This document shows, in pieces, positions 34,475 through 45,944 of a stretch of DNA of 64,000 bases (positions are counted from its first letter, which is position 1; every line of letters starts with the position of its first letter). This stretch comes from Schistosoma haematobium. Taxonomy: Eukaryota > Platyhelminthes > Trematoda > Strigeidida > Schistosomatidae. The notes under the pieces are model-generated. The model did no database searches. It was not told where the DNA came from and saw only the letters and a list, made by a program, of their open reading frames with translations. The position numbers and the translations under genes were made by a program. The DNA lies in contig NC_067201.1 of NCBI RefSeq assembly GCF_000699445.3, positions 20,811,001 through 20,875,000 on the forward strand, given 5' to 3'.

Positions 34475-34797
34475 GATAGAGATTTTTGTGGATATTGTAG
34501 TAATTTAACAGTTGAATTCATGAGTCAATTGAAGCTAGACCACCATGGGAAACCTGGAAGCATTGGACGGTGGTTTCGTTCTAGTATGGGACTCCTCAGC
34601 AGTGAGCGTTCACGATCCCGCCTAGCGAGATTCGAATACAGGACCTATCAGTCTCGCATGCGAGCGCTTAACCAGTAGACCACTGAGCTGGCATCCAACA
34701 GTGTTAATGTCTAACTTCAACCAATTCACGAAGTTGCGCCACCGTCCACGATTGTCATCAGTGAGTTACTATCTCACAACAAATCCGGTTGAATAAA
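34475..34797 (-). mobile_element. Family B repeat, long copy
   Basis: Includes most of the 5' region (ATTCAACCGGATTTGTTGTGAG), head, ribozyme (core CTGAGGA, one stem II mismatch, one stem I mismatch) and tail to CAATATCCACAAAAATC. Confidence 0.85.
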
Positions 34798-35091
34798 TGA
34801 AAACACTATAAATTTAGTGGTGAATTTTATGACTTTTGAACATCATTTGAATAATCATTGAGAAACGAAAATAAAGAGAGAATGAGAAAGAGAGAGACGG
34901 ACTACTGTATAATCTCAATTCAGAATGATGGTATGATAGTTTGTGATAGTCGGAACTCTTCACTGAAGTATAACATTTGTAATCTTGAATGAAATGATAC
35001 TGTCTTTGAGATTCATGCATGGATCATTCAGTATCACAGTCAAATTCAATACGGCTGATTTATTTCGGAAAGAGAACAATCTCGTGTCAAT

Positions 35092-35480
35092 CAATCAGTC
35101 AGTCGGTCAGTCAGACAGACAGCCATAACGTGGGACCAGACAAAAATGTGCTTCGGACCAAGTTGCCATTAGCACCTCATTAGCACAACTAGATGAATAC
35201 CAAATTCGCAGGAGCAGTGACTTAAATGGTAGTAAAAAAACATTTCATTTAAGGATATAATGCAGGAAGAAAGAATTAATCCGTAGAACTAAAGATATAA
35301 AGCAATTTTAATCTGATGATTTAAGGGAAGATAAACAGTATATACACCTACGCTATTGTGATCGATTCTGAGCCATTTCACCCAGAGTGTCCAACCATTG
35401 GTTACGATAGTCGTGAGGACTTCAACCAAGTAGTCTGTATTTACCAACATATCTCAAACCAGAAGTTAACAACTTTATGG
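35092..35480 (-). mobile_element. RTE-a retrotransposon, 3'-end fragment
   Basis: Tail TGACTGACCGACTGAC on the minus strand, full 3' untranslated region and the last coding codons, truncated near TGGTATCAGTCC. Confidence 0.85.
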
Positions 35481-35689
35481 ACTGATACCATATAGGGTTG
35501 AAAAATGTATTTGATTATTTAATGAGTAATAATAACAATATGGTGTTTGTCTAATCTTTTTAATAATGATTAACTCCTATTGATCAAGTTAGAATATGGT
35601 GGTCATTCGTGAATGATGTAACATTTTATAAACACTCCTTTAAAGATGATTAAAGGGACTTATTAAGATCTAACCGAAGAAGTACTACA

Positions 35690-36110
35690 ATCTCCACAAA
35701 AACCCATCTGATATTAATCAACATATGCTCACTAGTGACTGGCTTCACGAGGTATATCCTGGAGTTCTAGTGAGAAGTAGTGACTACTGGAGTTCAACCA
35801 GGTCTGTTGTGAGATAGTAACTCACTGAAAACAATGGTGAATGTGCCGCTCAATCTCGTGGATTAGTTGAGGCTAGACATTAACACTGTTGGATGCCAAC
35901 CGGCTCAGTGGTGTAGTGGTTAAGTGCTCGCACGCGAAACCAGTAGGTCCTGGGTTCGAATCTCGCAGGAGGCGAGATCGTAGATGCGCACTGCTGAGGA
36001 GTCCCACGATAGGACGAAACGGCCGTCCAGTGATTCCAGGTTTTCCATGGTGATCTATCTTCAACTGACTCATGATCTTAACTATTGAAATTACTTCATT
36101 CCAATTAATT
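35690..36110 (+). mobile_element. Family B repeat, complete unit
   Basis: The best full-length plus copy: CTACAATCTCCACAAAAACCC, the 5' region with GGAGTTCTAGTGAGAAG, linker GTTGAGGCTAGACATTAACAC, tRNA-like head GTGTAGTGGTTAAGTGCTCG, box B GGGTTCGAATCTC, intact ribozyme, tail. It gives a unit of about 400-420 bases. Confidence 0.9.
35988..36032 (+). ncRNA. Hammerhead ribozyme, family B, motif intact
   Basis: Stem I CACTG/CAGTG, CTGAGGA, stem II GTCC/GGAC with loop CACGATA, GAAAC, palindromic stem III ACGGCCGT, cleavage GTC. Confidence 0.85.
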
Positions 36111-36515
36111 ATAGTGATACATACAATGAAGATATAGAATACCCTTGAAAATACAGTCATATCATCTGATATTTGAAGTTCATTTCTATCTAGTTCAAAT
36201 AGCCTTAGACACTGATGTAAAATGTAAATTTGATTAATTACCACTTATGTAATAAATAGTTCTTTAAAAGTCTACTAAAGTAAATAGTAAAAATAATCAC
36301 TATGACATTAAAGTTACTAAATTAACTTTATGAAAATATGAATGGAAAAAAATATCAGTAGTATGTTACATTCTATGTGTGTAGTGTATACATATTTTTG
36401 TGTAACCATATTAACCTACATATATTATATCAGTAGTAATCAAATAGATTCCATAATAGTTGCTAAGTGAAACCAAATAAATGATACAATGTTTGAATAT
36501 GATATGATGAAATGT

Positions 36516-36795
36516 TGTGGTGTGTGCTACTTATATCGACATAAATAGTATATGATGTTAGTCAGGAACAGAATGTCTGGCAGCAGAGAGACAAGAAGAT
36601 CGAATAGTAAAGAATGGGAACAGAATGCAATTTGTATAAAAATGCAAGAACAATGAAGTCTGAGTCATTTTGAGACAAGTGATAGACATTTTGCAAATTA
36701 ACCATTTACTTTATGATTGTTAGATTTTATTAACAAGTCCTGTAATTTTGTGTTAAGTACGTTCGATCGTCCCCACCCGTGTACTGTTCACTACG
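36516..36795 (+). mobile_element. Solo LTR, small LTR family
   Basis: Begins TGTGGTGTGTGCTACTTATA and ends GTTCACTACG (terminal CA mutated to CG). ATGT occurs on both sides (36512-36515 and 36796-36799), a 4-bp target duplication as at 14736. Confidence 0.7.
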
Positions 36796-36889
36796 ATGTA
36801 AATTTGAAGAGCTTTGTTGTAAAAAATTGGATTATTCATTTAGTCAACATTATCACTTTTCATATTGTTATGTAAGATAAATTCACTTG

Positions 36890-37345
36890 GTGTTGTATTA
36901 CTTGTATCTTCTCATTGTTATTTAGGACTGCAATTGATCAATCTCTTGTTGACATATATACATCCTGTGCGAACTGCCTAGATATAATCTAAAGTCACAA
37001 GTTTTTTAAGCAAAGATGGCTATATCGAGGCAATCCTCACAGGATGCACATGTGCCAACATGAGACTGGTCAATTGTAGTCCTAAATAACAATGGGAAGA
37101 TACAAGTAAAAAACAACAAGTGAATTTAAACTTCATCCCATTGCACAAGCAGGTGGCTATCAGGACTCAGCAGCTAAGTGGATAACGAGATGGCATTTGA
37201 AGCAAACAGTACTGGGTTCGAGTCCCAGGGTGAACATCAACTGGGAGATGCAGGTATATCCAGCTGGCGAGTCCTGAATGGGACGAAACGTGCGTCGAAC
37301 TGGATTCCACTGTTAGCCACTATCCATCTTTCTTATCTAAGACAG
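36890..37345. mobile_element. Family A repeat, inverted tail then full plus unit
   Basis: A minus tail (36893-37015) switches to a plus tail near GCAAAGATGG, then head (AGCAGCTAAGTGGATAACGAG), box B and ribozyme (CTGGCGA core, extra GAA after GTC, predicted inactive), ending CCACTATCCATCTTTC. A 60-codon frame here is repeat sequence. Confidence 0.8.
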
Positions 37346-37374
37346 TCTCTCCGTTTATAATAATGACTTGTAAT

Positions 37375-37775
37375 CTGAATAGATTCGATAATTTCCATAA
37401 CCTTATTCTGATCATTATCATTTACTCATTAGTGACGAGTTTTAAAAAGGAATTTTTTGAGTTCTAGTGAGAAACCGTAACCAGTAGAGTTCAGTTGTGT
37501 CAAATGCATGGAAATCATCTATTGAAAACAATGAACGAAAGTAGCGCAATATCATAAGTTGTTTAGAGTCTGACCTATATACCATTAAATCCTAGCTCAG
37601 AAGTCTGGGGGTTAAGAGTTTGTATACGAGACCGAAATTACTGAGTTCGATTCTTTACTAACTGGTAGTGATACATACTCGTTAGGAGTCATATACTAAG
37701 ACAAAACGGCTGTTCAGTACATCTTAGTTCTCAATGGTGGTCTAATTTGAATCGTTCCATGATTTCAATGTAATT
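37375..37775 (+). mobile_element. Family B repeat, divergent complete unit
   Basis: 5' region (CTCATTAGTGACGAG, GAGTTCTAGTGAG), head AGTCTGGGGGTTAAGAG, box B GAGTTCGATTC, decayed ribozyme (TTAGGAGTCATATACTAAGACAAAAC), tail. Confidence 0.65.
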
Positions 37776-38024
37776 ACTATATTTGATTATTTGGCAACGT
37801 AGTTTTCCATATATTGTTGAGTAGTTCAAACGTTGGGAGCATTCACAATAGTAACCAAGTTCGAAGGGAAATCTCACTATAATACGTATTGATGATATTT
37901 AAGAAACTGATTTGAAAGAGTATGAAGTTATTTGTAATTAGATGTCTTAAGTAAATGATCCAATGGGTGAGTATAAAATCGAAAATATTAAAGTTCTGTT
38001 TGAATTTTACGCTTCCAGTGGACT

Positions 38025-38120
38025 GATTTTATCAGAATGGGAATTTGTGGAGATTGTAGTAACTTTAATAGTTGAATTTATGAGTCGATCTAAGATTTTG
38101 ACCACCATTGTACAGAATAA
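38025..38120 (-). mobile_element. Family B repeat, tail fragment
   Basis: ATCAGAATGGGAATTTGTGGAGATTG...GTTGAATTTATGAGTCG, the B 3' end on the minus strand. Confidence 0.6.
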
Positions 38121-38399
38121 TGGAAAAGGGTGAACTCATTAATCTATCGAGAAATTAGAACAAAGAACCTACAAGCTTTAAACACTTGTTAAGAGAAAAT
38201 TCTGTCTGTTGACGATTTTCTAAGAATATCAGTAGTTAGCTGATAAGTAGATGGTTCTGAACATGTAAGCATTCTGTGTAGTCGCAAATTTGCACTTTTT
38301 TGGGAGCCTGGGATTCAATTCAGTAACAGCTTTGTTAACCATTTCTTACACCTCATCTTTTTTTTATCTTGAGATTAGTCTTTCATAAATTCAGTATAT

Positions 38400-40175
38400 A
38401 CATGTTCATGAATATCTTGGAAGTAGGTCCCCCGACTCTACCTGAAGTTCATAAGGCTACCGCTAATCTGAAACGAGGTAGGGCAGCTGGTCCAGATGGA
38501 TTGGCTCCAGAGGTCTTTAAGGATGGTTGTCCAATTTTAGCGATTAGAATAACTAATATATTAGCTAAAATCAGGGAATTGGACGTAATACCATCTGACT
38601 GGTCGCAATCGCTTATTGTCCCGATATATAAAAAAGGATCAAAATCGTCCTGTGAAAACCATAGAGGGATTAGTTTAACTAATATAGCATCCAAAAATAC
38701 TAGCCTCAATAATTATCGGGTGCCTAAGACTCGTGAATTGCAATGACTACATATTCACCATTCGTCAGGTTCTAGAACACAAACATACATATCGGCGTCC
38801 GACAATGGTGGTCTTTCTTGACCTAAAAGCAGCATTTGACTCTGTAAACCGAGAGGTTCTGTGGCAGTGTCTTTCAATGAAAGGCGTACTACAGAAGTAC
38901 ATAAACCTTGTGAAAGCTCTTTACTCGAACACTACTAGTCGAGTCAGAGATTATGGCGAACTGTCATCTACTTTTGCAACCTCAAGTGGTATCCGTCAAG
39001 GCTGTCCACTTTCTCCATTTTTGTTTAACTTCATCATGGACCTACTGATGGAAATAACGCCCTCGTAGACTGAATTTTCGGGCATTGATCTCCTTCCAGG
39101 AGGTCCACTTATCGACTTAGAATACGTAGATGACAGTCCTGTTTGGTGAAGACGCTGATAAAATGCAGAGTCTTTTGATAGCACTAAGCAACAATGCCAG
39201 AATGTTTGGAATGCGCTTCTCTTCCTCTAAATGCAAGTTGTTGCTTCAGGACTGGTCTGCATCAACACCTGAAATAAGGATAGGGAGTGAAGTAGTCGAA
39301 CGCGTTGAAAACTTCACTTATCTTGGAAGTCTGATCAGCCCTAATGGGTTAGTGTCTGACGAAATCTCAGCACAGATTCGAAAAGCTCGTTTGGCTTTCG
39401 ACAACTTACGTCACCTATGGCGAAGGCGAGATATCCGTCTATCAATTAAAGGACGAGTATACTGCGCAGCAGTCCGTTCTGTTTTAATTTACGGCAGCGA
39501 AACATGGCCATTAAGAGTAGAAAATACTCGTAAGCTACTAGTACTTGACCACAGATGCCTTAGAAATATTGCTGGCGTCTGCTGGGATCACCGGGTAAGT
39601 AGTAGTGAGGTTAGACGCAGGGTATTAGGGAATGATGGTAAATCAGTTGACGAGTTTGTGAATCTTCATCGACTGAGATGGTTGAGCCACGTGTTACGCA
39701 TGCCTGAACACCGATTACCACGACGTGCAATGCTATCCGGTATTGGAGATGGTTGGAAGAAAGTTAGGAGCGGCCAAACCAAAACGTGGCATCAGTGCTT
39801 GAAGACACTAACTTCTAGTCTGAGCCATATTGGTAGATGCAGACTACTTGGTTGGGGTCCGCGTGACTATCGTAACCAATGGTTGGAGACTTTGGGTGAC
39901 ATGGCTCAGAATCGATCACAATGGCGTCGCTGTATACACTCCCTGTCTTCCCTTAAACTATGAGATTAAAATCGCTTCACATCTTTCTTTCTGCCAAATA
40001 ATTCTTTCTTCTTGTACTATATCCTTATATGCAATCTTTCTTTTACATATTACCACAACTGAATTAACTGCTTCTATGAATTTGTTATTCATCTTGCTGT
40101 GCTAATGAGGTGTGGCAACTTGGACCGATGCACATATGTGTCTGGTCCTACGTTGTAACTGACTGACTGACTGAA
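38400..40175 (+). pseudogene. RTE-a non-LTR retrotransposon, longest copy (RT domain, broken)
   Basis: It encodes the reverse transcriptase and C-terminal region of an RTE-type LINE; no endonuclease domain is left. Blocks in order: RT fingers with GRAAGPDGLAPEVFK (38480-38530) and a Pro-Ile-Tyr-Lys-Lys-Gly-Ser motif; palm motif A FLDLKAAFDSV (38810-38850); motif B GIRQGCPLSPFLF (38985-39030); motif C Tyr-Val-Asp-Asp (39123-39134), then the thumb and a long C-terminal region (39130-39963) ending LSSLKL. Defects: a deletion with frameshift near 38700-38740 between fingers and palm, an in-frame TAG at 39066-39068, and a frameshift right after motif C. The 3' untranslated region ends in TGACTGACTGAC. 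The C-terminal 277 codons remain open, so the copy is fairly recent. Confidence 0.9.
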
Positions 40176-41385
40176 TATCTTAGTATCTGAATCCTGTACA
40201 CTCTACTTCGTGTCCATAATTTTATAAACCTTAACAGTGTTTGCTCATCAGCATGCATGGGTCTTCAAGTATTGTTTATTAAGAATAATTAAATCAATCT
40301 GTTTCAACAAAAGGTAACTTGATATTATTGAATATGTGTTTGTCTTTGGTTTCTTAGAAGAATTGTAGTGCCAAAAGCAAATGTAAAATGTTATTTTGTA
40401 TACATTCCTAATTTGATTTTAAAGATACAAACACATAACAGCTGATACCTTGATAAAATAATGTAATGCTCAATTTCCATTTCACTGTCTTACCCACATG
40501 AGATATCATGGTGAGATTACATGTTAGTCCTACCAGTAAAACTCAATGACAGAGCCTATCAATTTGATACAGGTTAGAATCTCTCAGCGACCAACAGTTC
40601 ATCTCATGATGGCAGATAATAAGCGCTACTGACCATTGTCAAACAGAACAATGCCTAGATGAGGTGTAATTTCCTTCAACCTTTCAAACACACATAATAT
40701 CTGTAGGGCAAATGTAGGTTTTTTGTAAGAAGTGAGATAAAGAAGTAGTTAACATCTAATTGGTAGTTGACTATCTTTAAAACATTCATCAGCCTTTTTG
40801 CCTGATCAAATTTCACATAAGCTGTGAGATTAGTTTCATATTGAAAGTACAGTGTAAGGACGAACCAATCATGAACGAGAATGAGATTTGCAAGTCTTTG
40901 CGCCAAACTTGAATTTCACGGATAACGAGCTGAAGAAACACCTTTTTATACTGTTCAAAACGTTTGAGATGATGGTGAAACATTAAGATTTTTATCACTA
41001 CTGTATGCCTAGTTACGTTTCTTTAAATGGTATATAACTGGAGAATCGACCCTACCCCTAAATTCTAACCCTAAACCCTTAATCATGAAAAATACTTGGT
41101 CACACTATATTTCTTGGACGAACCAATCAAATAAACTGTCTTGTATGTTTGTTCGAAACTCACCCATCCATATGACTACGAAACAGTTTTGCATCATAAC
41201 TGATGTTGTTTGATAATGAGAAGTACTATTCTCAAGGTTTAGTCCTAACCCTAACTAGGAATAATGTATGGACTCATCAGAATCGATCTGGTTCCTTTTA
41301 AAGATTTGAAAATATGGACAATCTATAACCATTCACAATTTTTATCGTTGAGAAGAGAATCATCAATTTCCTTTTTATAAAATAT
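40176..41385. other. No gene; possible decayed MITE at 41050-41330
   Basis: Between 41050 and 41330, blocks such as TGGACGAACCAATCAAA and CATAACTGATGTTG resemble the interior of the MITEs at 21989 and 55655. The rest is AT-rich and unassigned. Confidence 0.3.
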
Positions 41386-41389
41386 GCTC

Positions 41390-41728
41390 ATTAGTGACTG
41401 GCTTCAAGAGGTATTTCATGGAGTTCTGGTGAGAAGCAGTGACTACTGGAGTTCGATCGGGTCTGTTGTAAGATAGAAACTCACTGATGATAATGGTGAA
41501 TGTGTCATTCAATTTCGAGGATTAGTTGAGGCTAGACATTAACACTGTTGGATGCCGACCGACTCAGTGGTTTAGCGGTTAAGCGCTCGCACGTTAGACT
41601 GATAGGATCTGGATTCGAATCTCTCAAGGCGAGATCGTGAATGCGCACTTCTGAGGAGTCCCACGATAAGACGAAACGACCGTCCAGTGTTTCCAGGTTT
41701 CCCATGGTGGTCTAGCTTCAATTGACCC
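41390..41728 (+). mobile_element. Family B repeat, nearly complete
   Basis: 5' region, head GTTTAGCGGTTAAGCGCTCG, box B, ribozyme (CTGAGGA, one stem I and one stem II mismatch) and tail CTTCAATTGACCC. It runs directly into inverted RTE-b sequence. Confidence 0.85.
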
Positions 41729-42026
41729 TTATTTCTTGTTCAGCTGGAAGCTGGTTTGTTCTCTCCCAGAGAAGGCTGTTGTTGATGGTATCCGGCCAAT
41801 GGATGTTGAGTATCTTGCGTAGACAACCATTTATAAATACTCGTACCTTCTTGATGATGGTTGTTGTAGTTCTCCACGTTTCAGCTTCGTACAGTAGAAC
41901 TAGCTGCCTTGACGTTCGTATTAAAGATTTTCACTTTGATATTGATTGAGAGACAGTTGTTTTGAGTTCCATATGTTCTTCAATTGTAGGAATGCTGTCC
42001 TTGCTTTGCCTACAACTGAAGGCAAA

Positions 42027-42030
<4 letters not shown>
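41729..42030 (-). pseudogene. RTE-b retrotransposon fragment, internal
   Basis: Minus-strand codons correspond to the post-RT part of the RTE-b copy at 53350-53600 (Leu-Leu-Tyr-Glu-Ala-Glu-Thr-Trp and Leu-Leu-Trp-Glu-Arg-Thr-Asn-Gln-Leu blocks). Its left side joins family B and its right side ends in the (TA)n run. Confidence 0.75.

Positions 42031-42092
<62 letters not shown>
42031..42092. repeat. (TA)n microsatellite
   Basis: About 60 bases of TA repeat at the edge of the RTE-b fragment. Confidence 0.95.
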
Positions 42093-42159
42093 ATAATTTG
42101 ATTCCTTATTGAATAATCATATAAAAACATATTATATGTTGTTTCACAATTACAATAAC

Positions 42160-42380
42160 CTATTTTATTTATTCATGGTTATAGATCCTATTTCAGTGGT
42201 CTAGATGTTAAGCGCTGAAGCGCGAAAATGATAAGTCCTGGGTTTGATTATCGCGAAGTGGAATCAAGGATGTGCACGGTTGAGGCGTCCTATACTAGGA
42301 CGAAACCATCTTCCAGTGCTTCCAGTTTTACCATGGTGATCTAGTTTCAATTGACTCATGAATTCAACTACAAAAATTAT
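42160..42380 (+). mobile_element. Family B repeat, head to tail
   Basis: Head TTCAGTGGTCTAGATGTTAAGCGC, ribozyme with TTGAGGC core (inactive), GAAAC kept, tail CAATTGACTCATGAATTC. Confidence 0.75.
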
Positions 42381-42854
42381 TTTTAGGTTCCAATAATTAA
42401 AAATTATTTTGTTATTAGATAGTCATGCATGATCATTAGCCTGTACATCGTATTGATTTTCTGACATTAAAACTCATTATGCAAAATAGAATCAAACAAG
42501 TGAGATATTAAATTAATGTGTTAAGTAGTTAAGTAGATACGTCAGTACATGAATGTGTGTGCATGTGTGTGTGGGTGCCAATTAACATATATTAACTTAG
42601 GTTAAACGATTTACACACCGTTACTTGTTTGTGTGTCATGGTTACAAGTGGTAATTACATTATGAGTTAATTAATCAGTTCTTTACATACATATATCTCT
42701 ATCTAATAAGAAACTGTTTATTGAATACATTTGGTTAAGTGTACATCACTTCATTAACAACTAAAATAGGATCTAACCTCACACAAACACATTCTGAATG
42801 AAAATGTGGATAATAAGAATGTAATGAAGAAAAAAAGATTAATTTTAACTGGAA

Positions 42855-43205
42855 TGGAAATAAAGTTTTTGATTAAGATCATGAATCGATCAATGTTAGA
42901 CTACTATTGGGAACCTGGAAACACTGGATGGTCATTTCATCCTAGTATGACACTCTTCAACAGTACACATCCATGGTTCATGCATACGGAATTGAACCCT
43001 GTACCTATCGGTCTCACGCGCAAACGATTAACCTCTACACTATTGAGCTAATATCTAATTTCAACCAATTCATGAAATTACGCGACCATCTTCCATTATA
43101 CTGAGGTAGATAACTGTCTCTACCTGACATGGATTAACTCCACTCGTCACAGCTTCTCATTATCATTCCAAGAATTCCCTCTCGAGGTTATCCACTAGTG
43201 AGCAC
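42855..43205 (-). mobile_element. Family B repeat, complete but decayed
   Basis: Full minus unit with 5' region (CACTAGTGGATAACCTCGAG), head and tail. The ribozyme core is mutated (TTGAAGAGTGTC). Confidence 0.7.
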
Positions 43206-44284
43206 ATGGTTCAGTACATGATACAATTCTAAAAGAACTAATAATATTGAAGATTGAAGCATTAGGAATGATTCTTGTTACGATTTTGCCTCAAATACCG
43301 TACAACGTTTTTGAGAAATTAAAGGGGAGTTCATATGTTATCGATCTGACTCTGAATCCCTTCTCATGATTTGTTTTCATATAGCTACAAAATATTTCAT
43401 ACATTGCATTGATACAAAATAGATAAATATTGTACATTTCGAGTTATTTATCTATCGTTATATAAATCCCATATGACAACAGTTTGTATTAAGCCAAACC
43501 TTGGTTTACTGAGTTATTGAAAATATCAGACCCAACTACTTCATCTTCTACATTAATTCTTAGCAGTTGTTCACTCACTATTTGACTGACATATTTCTCC
43601 ACTATCTAACCATTCTTTTTCTATATACAATGGGCATTAATGGCACTCTTATCTGAACCAATTATTCATGAGCGAAACGCAAAATTAGATTGGTTCAAGT
43701 TATTTGTCATTATTATTCCCATGAGTTTTAGCTAACTTCAAGTGAATCGGTCTTGATTGAATCGTAAAGGTGATTTTAACTCATCACTGACCATGAGCTT
43801 CGGTTTCCTATACGGACAGTTAACCTGTGAGCCGGGATCGAATGATGTAAAAGTCTAAATTAAATCAATATACGAGATCCTTTGACCACCTTTCCTTATC
43901 TTCATTGAGTACATTCCTCAAACACACTGTTTATGTTAATCGTACAATTTCTTGACACAGATGTATATACGTTTACAATCTATTGTAATGCTAATTAATA
44001 CGAAATTCAAACAGCGCCAACACTGAAGTAGTTAATATATGTCTTTTCTTGTTTGCCTTTCGAACAAATTAACGACACCTACAATGTCACTCATCCATTA
44101 TGTTATGTCATAGTAGTGAAACTAGTCAAAACATTTTGCAAGTGAAAATAATTAACAGTTAATTATTGTCAAAACAAAAACCAAACATTACAAATAAGTT
44201 AAATGGATGTAAAGTAGGAATTTTGTCGGAAATTGCATACATTCTTCTACTAAGGATTCTTTTCTAATAATCAAACATATATAA
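43206..44284. other. No gene or repeat recognised
   Basis: AT-rich; no supported feature. Confidence 0.35.
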
Positions 44285-44590
44285 TATTGACTGACATAAT
44301 GAGTCAGTTGAAGCTAGACCACCATGGAAAACCTGGAAGCACTAGACGGCCGTTTCGTCCTGGTATGGGACTCCTCAGCAGTGCGCAGCCACGATCCCGC
44401 ACCCCACGAGATTAGAATCCAGGACTTATCAGTCTTGCGCCAGGCGCTTAACCAACTAGACCACTGAGCCGACATCCAACGATGTTAATGTCTAACTTCA
44501 AACAATCCACGAAATTGCGCGACCACCTTTCATTGTACTGAGGTAGACACCTGTTTCTACCCGACACGGATTAGCTCCACTGGTCCTACA
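44285..44590 (-). mobile_element. Family B repeat with intact ribozyme
   Basis: Minus copy: part of the 5' region, head GGCTCAGTGGTCTAGTTGGT, box B slightly changed, intact ribozyme, tail to TGACTCATTATG. Confidence 0.85.
44339..44384 (-). ncRNA. Hammerhead ribozyme, family B, motif intact
   Basis: Stem I GCACTG/TAGTGC (one G-U), CTGAGGA, stem II GTCC/GGAC with loop CATACCA, GAAAC, palindromic stem III ACGGCCGT, cleavage GTC. Confidence 0.85.
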
Positions 44591-44610
44591 GATTAATTGT
44601 TATTAGTATT

Positions 44611-45552
44611 GTGGTGTGTGCTACTGATGTCGACAAATACAAGTAGCATGTATCACCAATGGGAAGTGAAATGCCTGGTGGCAGAAATTTAAGAAGATCG
44701 AAGAAAAGAGGACGAGAATAGAGAATATTTAGCATAGAAACGAAAAAACAATGAAGTCTGAGAGGATTGATTAACATTTTGCAAATGAAGCATTCACTGT
44801 ATGGTTCTCAGATTTGAGTAAGAGATTCTGAAATTTTGATGTCAAATACATCTGGTTATCTCAACTAGTGTTCTTATTCACTCCACTTGGTGTAGCCACC
44901 AACCAGGAGGTGAACAAGGTTCTGTTGTATGGACGTCGTTGAGGGGCCTGAAGATGAGGTGCTGGTTGGGGCGGTTTGATTCAGGGAAGTGACGTCGAGT
45001 GGGGGTGTTCTGGCGGAGGGGCGTTGGCTGTAGAGGAGATTGTCGATGGAAAAGAGCAGTGGGACTGTGAGGCTGCTGGGAGGATATCGCATGTAGATAG
45101 CTCAACAGGTCACTGCTGCACAGGCGTCGAACGTCCTGTGTGCTCAGTGTACGTCGGGTTTTAAATGGCCCGGCGGATGGCGAAGCTATGATGGTTAACG
45201 CTCCGCAGACTCAACATTTTAACGAAGACTGCGGTACAGACTTCAAAAAAGAAGAAAGTGGCACGGTGAGTGGAACCATTACAAGAACAACTGCTTTAAA
45301 GAAAGGATGAATGTAGTGTATGCTACTGTTATCGGCATATCTACGTAGTATGTATCATCAATCGAAAGTGAAATGTCTGACGGTAGAAGATTAAAAAGAT
45401 CAAAAGAAAAGAGTATCAGAACAAAAGAACAGTCAAAGTCTTAGACAGTTGATTGACATTTTACAAATGAACTATTCACTGTATGGTTTATCGATTTGAC
45501 TAAGTTATTCTTTACCACCATCCCCCTCCCACTAGTATTCTCTCATTCACTA
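44611..45552 (+). mobile_element. Small LTR retrotransposon-like element (TRIM-like)
   Basis: Two copies of the small LTR (44611-44885 and 45312 to about 45552) flank a 426-base interior. The left LTR has TG...CA ends. Two bases after it comes TGGTGTAGCCACCAACCAGG, a plausible primer binding site because it begins TGG and would pair to a tRNA 3' end in CCA. AAAGAAAGGATGAA just before the right LTR is a plausible polypurine tract. The interior is much GC-richer than its surroundings and lacks RT, integrase or protease motifs. No target duplication is evident, and the two LTRs differ appreciably, so the insertion is old or the pair is composite. Confidence 0.6.
44886..45311. other. GC-rich interior of the LTR element
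   Basis: Open frames of 60-75 codons exist on both strands (plus 44976-45164; minus 45105-44878 and 45092-44874). None shows a known domain, and base skew can explain them. A Cys-rich plus-strand stretch (VLCAQCTSGFKWPGGW) lies near 45120-45180 in another frame. I do not call a gene. Confidence 0.4.
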
Positions 45553-45944
45553 AACTACTATTCTCATTCTTAAACTTCAATAACAAACTTTCTACAATTA
45601 TTATCAGTTACTACATTCATTTGTTTTGTTGCTAACCTTGAAATGATCACGATAATTGAATAAATAAAAAAAAGAAAAAAAATGTTGTTTTGATTTATTG
45701 GGTTTTTTTTTTCTCAACCTCACATGACTAAACCGGTTGGGTATTTTTAAAATGTGAAGGTCAACAAATAAGTACAGGACAAAAAAAAGTTTTTTTTAAG
45801 TGAACTAATCTCATCCTGTTCCATAATAGTTGAGTATGTTTTCTTTATCTTGTCATTGATAAAGTTAATTTTTTAGAGAAGAAAAAAACAACGAGAAAAG
45901 AAATTGGAGAAAAGAAAACAAAAAACGAATATAAAAATAAACAG
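45553..45944. other. No gene; poly(A/T)-rich
   Basis: Several A- and T-runs, nothing else. Confidence 0.4.

Noticed and set aside
39830..40105. 91-codon open frame overlapping the RTE-a C-terminus and 3' region
   Set aside because: Also appears in other RTE-a 3' fragments in a different frame from the conserved protein; a shadow of the repeat.
41047..41085. Telomere-like CCCTAA motifs
   Set aside because: Only a few irregular units (CCCTACCCCTAAATTCTAACCCTAAACCC) inside a probable decayed MITE, not an array.
44874..45164. Protein gene in the LTR element interior
   Set aside because: Overlapping open frames on both strands with Ser/Pro/Thr or Gly/Glu bias point to composition rather than coding; no gag or pol motif seen.
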